In this document: positions 17,216-25,845 of the stretch, in pieces
Layout of the letters: each line of letters opens with the position of its first letter
Numbering within the stretch: the first letter of the stretch is position 1
From: Paenibacillus apiarius
Lineage (GTDB): Bacteria; Bacillota; Bacilli; Paenibacillales; Paenibacillaceae
DNA: 64,000 nt
NCBI RefSeq assembly: GCF_017052585.1
Contig: NZ_JAFFHZ010000001.1
Span: 2,708,501 to 2,772,500, forward strand
Reading direction: 5' to 3'
Translations under genes and position numbers: made by a program
Notes under the pieces: model-generated
What the model was told of the DNA's origin: nothing
What the model saw: only the letters and a program-made list of their open reading frames with translations
Databases searched by the model: none

Positions 17216-18691
17216 ATGCGGCGTAATCAGATCTGGATATCGATCGTAGCGATTATCGCAGTGCTGTCGCTTATCGGCTGCAGCGGATCCAAGCCCGGCG
17301 AAGGAGCGGATGGCGGGGAAGGGGGAGGCAAGCAGCTGCGCCAATTAATGCCATTCGACCGGTTCGAGCCGAATGGCGACGCGGTCGCACAATATTTGAA
17401 GGAGAAAACCGGCTATTCGGTCAAATATGAAATGCTGCCGGCAGAGAATGCCGACGAGAAGCTGAATCTGCTTATGGCGAACAAGGAGGCGTACGACATC
17501 TTGAAGCTGGCTCCGGCACAGTATTACCAGCTCGTGTCATCCGGGGCGCTGGAGCCGCTTGACGATGTAATTGAGAAGTATGGGGCGAATATGAAGCAGG
17601 TCATCGGATCCGATTCTTGGGAAGGCGCGCGCTATAAAGGCAAGACGTATGCCATCCCCGAGACGGGAGGCGGCAGCGGAACGGCATCGTATGCGCTCGT
17701 CGTGCGTCAGGATTGGCTCGATGAATTGAATCTGAAGGCCCCGACCAATCTCGACGAATTCGTCACCGTACTGAGAGCTTTTAAGGAGAAAAAAAATGTA
17801 ATCCCGTTGACGGGCGGTAAAGTACCCGTGCATCCTGATATCGCAAGCGTCTTTGGCTTAACGACGGCATGGCTGGAACGGGACGGCACAATCATTCACT
17901 CCGTCGAGGCGCCGGAGATGAAGGAATACCTCGCCTTCATGAGCATGCTGTACAAAGAGGGTCTCATCGACTCGGAATGGGGCATTAACACGGCGGATAA
18001 ATCGATCGAGAAGGTGGCAAGCGGCAAGGCTGCGATGTACAGCCCGGGCTGGTGGGTGGCGCCGAACCTCGTGAACGCCTTGGCTAAGAATTTCCCGAAG
18101 GCGAAGCTGGAGATCATGCCGGTGTTGAAGGATAAGAACGGCGTGGCACGAGTAGGATCGGCTGGCAATACGATCAATTATTTCATTGCGGTGCCGAAGT
18201 TCGCCAAGCACAAGGAAGAGGCCGTCAAATGGCTAGACATGAAATTTGACAAGGACATCTTCAAGGGTATTGCCATCGGCGAGGAAGGCGTGCATCACAA
18301 GTTCGAGAACGGCGTCTATACGCCCATTATGCCGAAGTTCGCCGACGATCGCAGCAACGCGAGCGCGTTCCTGACGGGTGTGGACGAAAAGAACTACCCG
18401 ATATACTGGCAGGCGCGTCTGAAGAAAAACCCGGTCGTGGAAAGCTACTTCGCCACATTCCAGAAGAATGCAGAGGGGCTGCTCGTCATCGATCCAATGA
18501 GCGCGGCGCCGCCGATTCCGGACATCTCTAAAAACGTGCAGCGGCTGAACAAGTACCAAGAGGACACGTTTATCAACTTCATCAGCGGGACGGAGCCGCT
18601 CGACAATTATGATCAGTTTCTTGCCGAATGGCGCGCCCAGGGCGGCGAGGAGATGGTGAAGGCCGCCAATGAGTGGTATGCCAAGCGCTAA
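17216..18691 (+). CDS. Extracellular solute-binding lipoprotein (LipO-like), second copy
   Basis: About 491 residues, with signal peptide and lipobox LIGC (Cys at residue 22) followed by a Gly-rich linker. Family features include YAIPETGGGSGTASYALVVR, QDWLDELNLKAP and a C-terminal AEWRAQGGEEM with NEWY. ATG 17216 is 7 bases after GGAGG. It is the usual partner of LplB/YtcP permeases; the first binding protein at 9798 is then an extra one, possibly with a different ligand or serving the sensor kinase. The substrate is unknown. Confidence 0.92.
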   Translation: MRRNQIWISIVAIIAVLSLIGCSGSKPGEGADGGEGGGKQLRQLMPFDRFEPNGDAVAQYLKEKTGYSVKYEMLPAENADEKLNLLMANKEAYDILKLAPAQYYQLVSSGALEPLDDVIEKYGANMKQVIGSDSWEGARYKGKTYAIPETGGGSGTASYALVVRQDWLDELNLKAPTNLDEFVTVLRAFKEKKNVIPLTGGKVPVHPDIASVFGLTTAWLERDGTIIHSVEAPEMKEYLAFMSMLYKEGLIDSEWGINTADKSIEKVASGKAAMYSPGWWVAPNLVNALAKNFPKAKLEIMPVLKDKNGVARVGSAGNTINYFIAVPKFAKHKEEAVKWLDMKFDKDIFKGIAIGEEGVHHKFENGVYTPIMPKFADDRSNASAFLTGVDEKNYPIYWQARLKKNPVVESYFATFQKNAEGLLVIDPMSAAPPIPDISKNVQRLNKYQEDTFINFISGTEPLDNYDQFLAEWRAQGGEEMVKAANEWYAKR

Positions 18692-18750
18692 AATAGTAAA
18701 TGTGCGCAGGTGCGCATTCCGAAATAGCTAAGCAGGCGTGTCATGAGATA

Positions 18751-18803
18751 GAGATTGCACTGTCTGGCGGGTATCCGCTGGGCGGTTGCAGTCTCTTTAG
18801 TTT
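18751..18803 (+). terminator. Probable terminator of the sugar-uptake operon
   Basis: GAGATTGCA at 18751-18759 pairs with TGCAGTCTC at 18787-18795 with one mismatch, with an inner GCGG/CCGC stem, followed by TTTAGTTTG. It is 60 bp past the binding-protein stop. Confidence 0.5.
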
Positions 18804-18950
18804 GAGAGCGCATCTCTTCCGGTGTTGCAGCCTCAGAAGGGTTGTCTTACACGGGGGATATATACCAGAAGTCTCCGTTTTGCTAAAATGTCAGAAATCA
18901 TTCCTTTCTGGAGTCAATGGAACAGGTCATCAATATAACGAGGTGTTTGA

Positions 18951-20732
18951 ATGAACGACGTGCCAATTACGGACTGCAAACAAAAAATCGGGGCTGAGGG
19001 GCCGCCTGAGCTGGATGAACTGGATGAGATGGATGACACCATGCTGGTACAGCGTGCGAAGCAGGGCGATCGGGAAGCATATGGCGAGTTGGTGCGCAGG
19101 CATCGGGCCAAGGTATATGGGTACGCCCGGTCTATCACGCAGGAGCCATTTCTGGCCGAGGACGTGGTGCAGGATGCGCTTATTCGGGCGTTCCTGCATA
19201 TCGGTACGTTGGTGGATGCCGGACGGTTCCTGCCATGGCTGCATAGAATTGTGCGCAATCAGGCATACACGAAGCTGAAGAGCAAGCCGATTGCCCAAGA
19301 GCGGCCATTCACCGTCTTGATGCGGGGGATGGAAGAGGAGCCGGATGAGGGACAGTGGCACAGTCTCGATTACATTTTGCTCCGGCTTGCCCGTTCGGAA
19401 GCAGAACATAGCAAGCAGGAAGCAGCTCCCGAAGAGAGACTCATGCGCAAGGAACTGCTTGAGACGATTAGCGGCATGCTGCGGTGCTTGAACCCGAAGG
19501 AACGGCAAATATTCGAGTCCCATTTCTTCGATAATTTGTCTCCGCAGGAAATCGCTAGACTGTTTCATCTATCGGCTGCCAATGTATACCAAATATTATC
19601 CCGTTCCCGAAAAAAAGTCGTTCAGGAAAAAATCCGAGTTTCCGTTGATCACTATGTTATGAACAGGAAGGATATGGGATGCATGAAAACCAATCTGCTG
19701 CCTGACTCCGGCATGCTGGCCGAAACATTCACGTGGACGTCTGCGGCTTCTGCCCTGTACGGCCTGTTGTCCTATACGGACAAAAAGGAATCGCTTTCGA
19801 GGATTATGGGATTGAGCGGATATGCGTTCCGCATCAACATTTGCCCAGGCGATGTCAACATTGCCGGGCCGACCATTTACGATTTTAGGAAGATTTTGTC
19901 CCAAGGCTTGCGCAATCTCGGGTTCCAAGCCCGTATCGTCGATGTTGCGTCCTTGAAGCTTGGGCCGAACACCAATTTGGTGGATGCGTCCATGCTTACG
20001 CCGGAAGCGAAAACGAAACGAAAATTGCACGAGGCGCTTCCCGAAGCGCTCAACCTGATCCATGACTCCATTGATCGGGGCCTGCCCGTGCTGTCGTGGG
20101 ATTTATTCGTACCTGAGTTCGGTCTCATCTATGGTTATGACGACGGCTCGCGAAAGTTTATGGCTGTAGAATGCGGCAATGAGGAGCATATTCCTTATGA
20201 TCATTTGGGGCGGGGGATTCTCGAAGATTTATTCGTGCTGGCGCTTGATGAGCCCTATGCAATAGATGCACGAGGCCAACTGAAGGGAGCGCTGCAATTG
20301 ATTCTGCATCATTATCACGGCAGGGAGGAACGAATTCACAACAACGTGCATGGCTTGGCCGCTTATGATGCATGGGTGGAAGCGTTCCGCGGCGGGAAGG
20401 TCGAACCGAACGGCAATTCCTATAATACCGCCGTCGTTCAGGACGCCCGGCAGTACGCGGCACAGTTCCTGAATGAACTAAGCGGGACGTGGCAGGGCGA
20501 TGCCGCAGCGGATAAGCGCATCCGCAACATAAGCAAGGAGGCTGCTGGGCTATATGAGCACATGGCCGCGCAGCTTCAGGAATTGCGGCAACTGTTTCCG
20601 TTCCCTGCCGGGGGGGAACCGAACGATCCGGAGCAGGCTGAGCGCGCCATCGCGATTTTGCAGTCGGTCAAAGCGCTGGAAGAGCAGGCCATCGTCTTGT
20701 TGGAGCTGATGGATTCGGAATTGAGCAGATAA
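18951..20732 (+). CDS. ECF sigma factor fused to a large BtrH/C39-like domain
   Basis: The 593-residue protein begins as an ECF sigma factor: region 2 at about 33-107 (QRAKQGDREAYGELVRRHR, LAEDVVQDALIRAF) and region 4 at about 168-220 (LNPKERQIFESHFF, SPQEIARLFHLSAANVYQI). About 370 further residues follow. Their first half (WTSAASALYGLLSY near 260, GYAFRINICPG, LPVLSWDLFVPEFGLIYGYD) resembles BtrH_N or C39-like papain-fold domains, but the expected N-terminal Cys appears to be absent, so it is probably a binding rather than a protease domain. The tail is helical. No anti-sigma gene is adjacent, so the extension may itself control activity. GAGG precedes the ATG. Confidence 0.85.
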   Translation: MNDVPITDCKQKIGAEGPPELDELDEMDDTMLVQRAKQGDREAYGELVRRHRAKVYGYARSITQEPFLAEDVVQDALIRAFLHIGTLVDAGRFLPWLHRIVRNQAYTKLKSKPIAQERPFTVLMRGMEEEPDEGQWHSLDYILLRLARSEAEHSKQEAAPEERLMRKELLETISGMLRCLNPKERQIFESHFFDNLSPQEIARLFHLSAANVYQILSRSRKKVVQEKIRVSVDHYVMNRKDMGCMKTNLLPDSGMLAETFTWTSAASALYGLLSYTDKKESLSRIMGLSGYAFRINICPGDVNIAGPTIYDFRKILSQGLRNLGFQARIVDVASLKLGPNTNLVDASMLTPEAKTKRKLHEALPEALNLIHDSIDRGLPVLSWDLFVPEFGLIYGYDDGSRKFMAVECGNEEHIPYDHLGRGILEDLFVLALDEPYAIDARGQLKGALQLILHHYHGREERIHNNVHGLAAYDAWVEAFRGGKVEPNGNSYNTAVVQDARQYAAQFLNELSGTWQGDAAADKRIRNISKEAAGLYEHMAAQLQELRQLFPFPAGGEPNDPEQAERAIAILQSVKALEEQAIVLLELMDSELSR

Positions 20733-20737
20733 GGAAG

Positions 20738-20780
20738 ACGGGAACACCCTTAGCAGAAGGGGGATCCCCGTTCTATTTTT
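20738..20780 (+). terminator. Terminator after the sigma-factor gene
   Basis: ACGGG at 20738-20742 pairs with CCCGT at 20767-20771, and CCCTT with AAGGG inside; the stem is followed by TTCTATTTTT. Confidence 0.65.
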
Positions 20781-20805
20781 GTGGAAATACGGAAGGAAAG
20801 CAGGA

Positions 20806-20836
20806 CTCCCCGCTCGACACAAGCGCAAGCGGGGAG
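20806..20836 (-). terminator. Hairpin downstream of the FAD oxidoreductase gene
   Basis: CTCCCCGCT and AGCGGGGAG form a 9-bp GC-rich stem 14 bp past the minus-strand stop codon. The T-tract is poor, so termination may be partial. Confidence 0.5.
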
Positions 20837-20849
20837 AAGCGGAGGCCGC

Positions 20850-22436
20850 TTAGACCGGACGGGTGGATGGCCATTGCAGCTCGATACCAATCTGCTGCAG
20901 CAGGCGCTGGTACGCTTCGAGATGTTGCTGCTCACTTCGCACTGCGCGCGGCGCGATGTCTTTGTTCAAGGCGTACGCCACAAGGGCGCCCGCCGATTCG
21001 CCAATGTTCCACTCGGCTGGATGCAGCCGGTAGCAGCCGTTGGTGATGTGGGTTGTGCCGATATTTTTGCAGGCCGGTATGAGATTGTCCATGCGCACGG
21101 GCAGTAGACTCCCAAGCGGAATTTGAAACGGCAGGGAAGAAATATCGATGTAGTTGTTTCCGCCCGTCGAAGGGTGAAGATCGATGCGGTAGCAGCCGAT
21201 TCCGACCGAATCCGGGAACGTTTCCGCAGGCTTGCCTTGGCGGAAATCGGTTGAGATGTGCTGCTCCAAGACGGTGAATTCGGCTTGAATACGTCTCGAT
21301 TCCCGGACGTAGGGGTACATCGCCATCCCGTCTGCCGTACCCGCGACATCGTGGCGGACTCTCAGGCCCGGATAACCGCAGCCTCCGTCATGCCGAGGCG
21401 CCTCAGTCTGCATCCAGTATAGCAGCGACAGGCTAAGCTGCTTCGCATCGTACAGATTCCGTTCTTTTTCAGCCTCGCTAACATCGATAATCGAGCCGAG
21501 CCAATAATCGTTCTGCGGCCAATTGACGACCGTCACGGCACGGGGAACGGCATCGGCGGCCTGGTCATACAACGCCGGATCGGTGATTTGCCGGTAATGG
21601 AACAGCGGGAACGACCCTTGCTCCCTAAAGAGCGAGTATTTCACCGGCTCCAGAGTGGACGGCTTGACACCGGTCCAGCTCAGCAGGCGATCCGGCCAGA
21701 AAGACGGCTTATATTGGCGCCAGAAATCATAGCGCTCAGGTTTGGCAATCGTATGGTCTTCGCCTGCTTCGTAATCGACGGCGAAGCAGTAAGTGATGCC
21801 CTGCATGTTTTGCGGCTCGGCCGCACCCGGAACGGCATGCGGTTCGCCGGTATCACGCTGCGATTCCGCGCCGGTAATGTACTCCGTGCCGGATAAGGCG
21901 AGCAAGTCGCCGCATTCGGTCGCATCGAGAAAATAGGGCGCCGTGCAAGCATATGCGTTTCCTGCCGCGTCCCGTACAGTGACGGCGCGAATGCGGTCGC
22001 CTTCGACCTCGGCGCTAACCGCGCGGCATTCGGTGCGGATGGTGAGCAGGCCGCTATGTACATATGGGAATAGCATCGTTTCCAGCACGTGCAGCGCAAT
22101 GCGCGGATCGTGACACAAGCGGCTCACGTTGCCGTTGCCGGGGTTCAAACGCTGATTCGAGCGAGCCTTCGCGTTAAGCGGAAGATGATCCCGATAGTAG
22201 CGGCGTATTGCATTGCGGAACTGCCGGTACGTCTCCGTGCATCCGAACTGCTCAATCCACGGATGTTCGTCCGGGGGAACAAGCTGGCTTGTCAATTGCC
22301 CGCCGATTCGGGCAGTCTCTTCTGTGAGCAACACTGTCTTTCCCAATCGACAAGCGGCCAGTGCCGCAGCGCAGCCCCCCACGCCGCCGCCAATGATAAC
22401 GAGGTCAGCTTTCCATTCAGACTTTTGTTGTGTCAT
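20850..22436 (-). CDS. FAD-dependent oxidoreductase (FAD_oxidored family)
   Basis: A 528-residue protein from ATG 22436, which follows AGGAGG. The Rossmann dinucleotide motif VIIGGGVGG is at residues 13-21, followed by LTEETARIGGQLTSQ near 40, which is typical of the FAD_oxidored (PF12831-like) proteins found in sugar-use and xanthan-type loci. FLDATECGDLLALSG near residue 165 and the C-terminal IPACKNIGTTHITNGCYRLH are further family marks. No signal peptide is seen. The substrate is unknown. It is a single-gene unit by its own promoter space and terminator. Confidence 0.88.
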   Translation of the reverse strand: MTQQKSEWKADLVIIGGGVGGCAAALAACRLGKTVLLTEETARIGGQLTSQLVPPDEHPWIEQFGCTETYRQFRNAIRRYYRDHLPLNAKARSNQRLNPGNGNVSRLCHDPRIALHVLETMLFPYVHSGLLTIRTECRAVSAEVEGDRIRAVTVRDAAGNAYACTAPYFLDATECGDLLALSGTEYITGAESQRDTGEPHAVPGAAEPQNMQGITYCFAVDYEAGEDHTIAKPERYDFWRQYKPSFWPDRLLSWTGVKPSTLEPVKYSLFREQGSFPLFHYRQITDPALYDQAADAVPRAVTVVNWPQNDYWLGSIIDVSEAEKERNLYDAKQLSLSLLYWMQTEAPRHDGGCGYPGLRVRHDVAGTADGMAMYPYVRESRRIQAEFTVLEQHISTDFRQGKPAETFPDSVGIGCYRIDLHPSTGGNNYIDISSLPFQIPLGSLLPVRMDNLIPACKNIGTTHITNGCYRLHPAEWNIGESAGALVAYALNKDIAPRAVRSEQQHLEAYQRLLQQIGIELQWPSTRPV

Positions 22437-22569
22437 AATATTCTCCTCCTCGCAGCATGTTTTCCAATCATTACCTATCATTATTATAAGAAAGCGGAAG
22501 GCAGCTGGATAGCGAATTTCTTTGCTATTTGTGGTAATTGGGATACGTATTTCCTTCATATGAAAACAA

Positions 22570-22605
22570 GACACGCTGGCCGGGGGGAATGAGGCCGTGC
22601 GTGTC
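22570..22605 (-). terminator. Terminator of the 5'-nucleotidase gene
   Basis: Read on the minus strand, GACACGCACGGCC pairs with GGCCAGCGTGTC and is followed by TTGTTTTC, 60 bp past the stop codon. Confidence 0.75.
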
Positions 22606-22665
22606 CTGCCGTGGGCACCGGGGGAGTGGGTGCAGGAAGTTAGCTATATGAATGGTTGAGGGCGT

Positions 22666-24537
22666 TTATTGACGAATACGCTGCTCGACCTTGGCCGTCA
22701 GTTCTTTTTTCGACTTGATGAACTGCTCGACAAGCTCGTAGAGAGTGACGCCGGTATTAAGGGACTTTTTGTCCTTGAACGCGGCGTAGCCGTCTCCGCC
22801 CGCAATGAGGAAATCATTCGTCGCGACGCGATATGTTTTATCCGCAACAAGAGCTTCGCCTCCTACCTTAACGTCGGTGACACGGCTGCCCTTTGGCTGC
22901 TTCTTGTCGAAGGAGAAGGTCATGCCGCTAATTTGCGGGAAGCGTCCGGAACCGGAGTCGATCTCGCTTACGCCGTTCTCCAGCGAGGTTTTCAATTCAT
23001 TGCCGCTCACTTCCACGACAGCTAGCGTATTCGGGAAAGGCAGCACGTCATACAGGTTGCGCTTCGTTATATCTCCGGCAAGGATGGATGTGCGGATTCC
23101 GCCGGAATTGGTCAGCGCCACATCCGCCTCGAAGCCTGGCATGCTGCGAGTCCGCTCCAGCATTGCATCTGTGATTAGATTGCCGAGGTTCGTTTCTGCT
23201 GCACGAATTTTGGTACGGTCTCCCTCAAGCTTAACCGCTGCCGTTGCGATTTTTTCATTCAAGAGCCCATCCGTCTTTTGCTTCAAGTCATCGCCCATCT
23301 TGGCAATGCCTGCATCCGGTTCGGTCTTCTCGTCATATTCAAGCAATCCGCCGGAGAAGTGGACAAGCGCGCCGTCATGGTAGAACAAGTCGACACGCCC
23401 GAGGGATTTGCTGTACTCCCAGTCCTGCACGATGTAGGTGCCGTTCACGAGCTCTGGCTCGGCAATGCGTGTATGGGAATGTCCACCGATAATCAGATCG
23501 ACGCCTTGGACCTGCTTCGCGATTTCACGGTCTTCCGCCAAGCCGGAATGGGAGACGATAATGACATGATCCGCTTGCTTCTGCAGCCTAGGCACCCACT
23601 CCTTCGCGGCCTCCACTGGATTGGTAAATGTGAGCCCCTTCACGTTGTCCGGATGGGTGACGATTGGCGTATCCTCGGTAATGAGGCCGAGGAAGGCGAA
23701 TGTTTTTCCTTCGATTTGCTTGATGACATACGGCTGGAGCAGCAGCTTGCCTTGTTCGTCGAACACGTTGGCGCCAAGCACTGGGAACTTGAACAGCTTG
23801 CTGGCCTTCGTCAGCTGCTGGTGACCGAAGTCAAACTCGTGGTTGCCGGCCACCATGAAGTCATAGCCGATGGCATTGACGAGAGGGGCAACCGACTCGC
23901 CTTGAGACAGATTAACATAGATGGTGCCTTGAATCATGTCACCCGCATCGATCAACATGGTGTTCGAATTTTCCTCCCGCAGCGACTTCATGAGCGTGGC
24001 CAGCTTGGCGTAGCCCATTTCTTTAGCTTTTTCATCATCCAGAATGTGGCCGTGCACATCATTCGTATGGCCAATCGTAACATGCAGCGTAATGGCATCG
24101 CCCAGCGCCTTGAAGAACTGCTCGCGGGTAATCAGGCCCGTCAGGCCGTTGTCGAACTGCAGCGAGAGTCCTGCCTTCTTCGCAATAGCTTGCAGCATGT
24201 CTGCGTCTGCAGGCTGGTGGATATGCTTCCATTGCTCTGCGCTTACGATGCTTTGCTGCTTGGCCCATGTGAGCGCCTTGGCTCCCCAATGCCGGATAGA
24301 TGGATCGGCGGCTTTCACCGTTTGTTCCGTTCCTTGGACACGCGCCAGCATAACGACCGCTTCAGCCAGCGTAATCGGACGTTCCAGTGCCAAATCATCG
24401 TTCGATCCAGAAATAAAGCTCTTCTCCTGCATCCACTGAACGTGATTAATGGGCTGTAGGGGAGCGGCATATAACGACCCGGCAAAAATAGATGGTAAAA
24501 GTGCTGTCAACGCTGCGGATACGCCTATCTTTTTCAT
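22666..24537 (-). CDS. Secreted bifunctional metallophosphatase/5'-nucleotidase
   Basis: About 623 residues from ATG 24537, with a signal peptide (MKKIGVSAALTALLPSIFA, cut near LYA-AP). Residues about 30-150 look like one or more degenerate S-layer-homology repeats (PITLAEAVVMLARVQG, LITREQFFKALGDAI), which would tether it to the wall. The metallophosphatase domain carries HTNDVHGH, DAGDMIQGT, GNHEFDFG, SHSG and GGHSHT metal-site motifs. The 5'-nucleotidase C-terminal domain follows from about ETNLGNLITDAML, with NSGGIR and AGGDGY substrate motifs. It should release nucleosides and phosphate outside the cell. GGAGG is 12 bases upstream; the frame is open to 24642 but that extension is unlikely. 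Confidence 0.93.
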   Translation of the reverse strand: MKKIGVSAALTALLPSIFAGSLYAAPLQPINHVQWMQEKSFISGSNDDLALERPITLAEAVVMLARVQGTEQTVKAADPSIRHWGAKALTWAKQQSIVSAEQWKHIHQPADADMLQAIAKKAGLSLQFDNGLTGLITREQFFKALGDAITLHVTIGHTNDVHGHILDDEKAKEMGYAKLATLMKSLREENSNTMLIDAGDMIQGTIYVNLSQGESVAPLVNAIGYDFMVAGNHEFDFGHQQLTKASKLFKFPVLGANVFDEQGKLLLQPYVIKQIEGKTFAFLGLITEDTPIVTHPDNVKGLTFTNPVEAAKEWVPRLQKQADHVIIVSHSGLAEDREIAKQVQGVDLIIGGHSHTRIAEPELVNGTYIVQDWEYSKSLGRVDLFYHDGALVHFSGGLLEYDEKTEPDAGIAKMGDDLKQKTDGLLNEKIATAAVKLEGDRTKIRAAETNLGNLITDAMLERTRSMPGFEADVALTNSGGIRTSILAGDITKRNLYDVLPFPNTLAVVEVSGNELKTSLENGVSEIDSGSGRFPQISGMTFSFDKKQPKGSRVTDVKVGGEALVADKTYRVATNDFLIAGGDGYAAFKDKKSLNTGVTLYELVEQFIKSKKELTAKVEQRIRQ

Positions 24538-24671
24538 TCTTCCAACCGACCTCCGTTTTTTTGTTTCTATATGAGCTGCTGTAAATTGATCGTAGGACAA
24601 GGGGGGGCGGGGAACAATGCACGCTTTGTTAAATGGATACAAAATTTATGTAAAGACATGAGGCGGCGTAT

Positions 24672-24711
24672 ATAAAAAAGCTGTCCCCGTACACATTGAT
24701 GCGGGGACAGC
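24672..24711 (-). terminator. Terminator of the nrdAB operon
   Basis: Minus-strand stem GCTGTCCCCG / CGGGGACAGC with a 12-base loop, followed by TTTTTTATA, 20 bp past the nrdB stop. Confidence 0.92.
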
Positions 24712-24732
24712 CTCTAGCTTTATTTATTTGTA

Positions 24733-25788
24733 TTACAGCTCGTCGAAACCGTTCTCGTCGCCGACTTTGCCGTAATTGCGGGACTTCGCTTCGAAAAAGT
24801 CGGTCTTCGTCGCATTCAGCGCCTCGTCGGAGAACGGCTTAATCCACGGCATACAGTTGACATCTACGCCATCGTATGCTTTTTCCATGCCTATCAGGGT
24901 CAAACGGCGATTGGCGATATGCTTGATATAATCGCTCAGCTCGCGCAGGTCGATGCCGCGCACATTTTGCAGCGTATAATGCGCCCAGTTCGTCTCCAAC
25001 TGCACGGCGCGGTCGATCGTCTCATAGACGAATTTCGTATTCGTTTCCGTGTTCAGTTCCGGGAAGTCGCGCAGCAGCTGCTTGAACACTTCGCCGAAGA
25101 AGTAACAGTGCTGATTCTCGTCACGCTGAATGTATGAAATCATCTGGCTGGTCGCCATCATCTTCTGATCGCGCGCCAGGTTGTAGAAGAAGGCGAACGT
25201 GCTGTAGAAAAAGATGCCTTCCAGAATCAAGTCCGCGACGAGCGCTTCAAAGAACGTCTGCGGCTTCGGGTTGTCGCGGAACGCCTGATAAATGTCGGCG
25301 ATGAACCGGTTGCGTTCCAGCAGCACGCGGTCATGCTTCCAATATTCAAAGATCTCCTTCTGCTCTTGGTCGGAAACCAAGGAAGAGAGCACATAGGAAT
25401 ACGATTGATTATGAACGACTTCCTGCTGCGCAATGATGGCAGCGATGGCCTCCAAGGAGGAATCGGTGAAATATTTTTTCACATCTCCGACGAACATCGT
25501 CTGCATGGAATCGAGCACTGCCAGAAGCGAAATGTTAATCTTGAACGCGTTCCGCTCTTCGGGATCGAGCAGCGGGTATTGCTGCGCATCCTTGGACATC
25601 GGAATTTCATCCGCAATCCAGTGGTTGAGCAAGAGAACTTTATACAATTTATACATATGCGGCATGCGAATGTCGTCCCAGTTCAACACGCCGGAGCATT
25701 CTCCCATAATAATGCGCGTCGATTTGTTCGGCGCTTCTGTATTGAAAATGAGCTGACGGGTGAGATCGCGATCAAGTAGTGTCATCAT
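24733..25788 (-). CDS. nrdB: Ribonucleoside-diphosphate reductase, beta subunit (class I)
   Basis: About 351 residues. The R2 subunit holds the di-metal/tyrosyl radical cofactor. Visible ligands are EVVHNQSYSY (Glu, His and the radical Tyr in the E-x2-H-x3-Y pattern), LEGIFFYS (Glu) and RDENQHCYFF (Glu and His). ATG 25788 or 25785 follows AAAGGAGAG; the frame runs up to 25839 but this overlaps the ribosome binding site. It is encoded 57 bp after nrdA, and the two make deoxyribonucleotides from ribonucleoside diphosphates. Confidence 0.95.
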   Translation of the reverse strand: MMTLLDRDLTRQLIFNTEAPNKSTRIIMGECSGVLNWDDIRMPHMYKLYKVLLLNHWIADEIPMSKDAQQYPLLDPEERNAFKINISLLAVLDSMQTMFVGDVKKYFTDSSLEAIAAIIAQQEVVHNQSYSYVLSSLVSDQEQKEIFEYWKHDRVLLERNRFIADIYQAFRDNPKPQTFFEALVADLILEGIFFYSTFAFFYNLARDQKMMATSQMISYIQRDENQHCYFFGEVFKQLLRDFPELNTETNTKFVYETIDRAVQLETNWAHYTLQNVRGIDLRELSDYIKHIANRRLTLIGMEKAYDGVDVNCMPWIKPFSDEALNATKTDFFEAKSRNYGKVGDENGFDEL

Positions 25789-25845
25789 GACTCTCCTTTT
25801 CTGATAAAAATGGATACTGTATGTATCCATGGCGCGCACGTAAGT

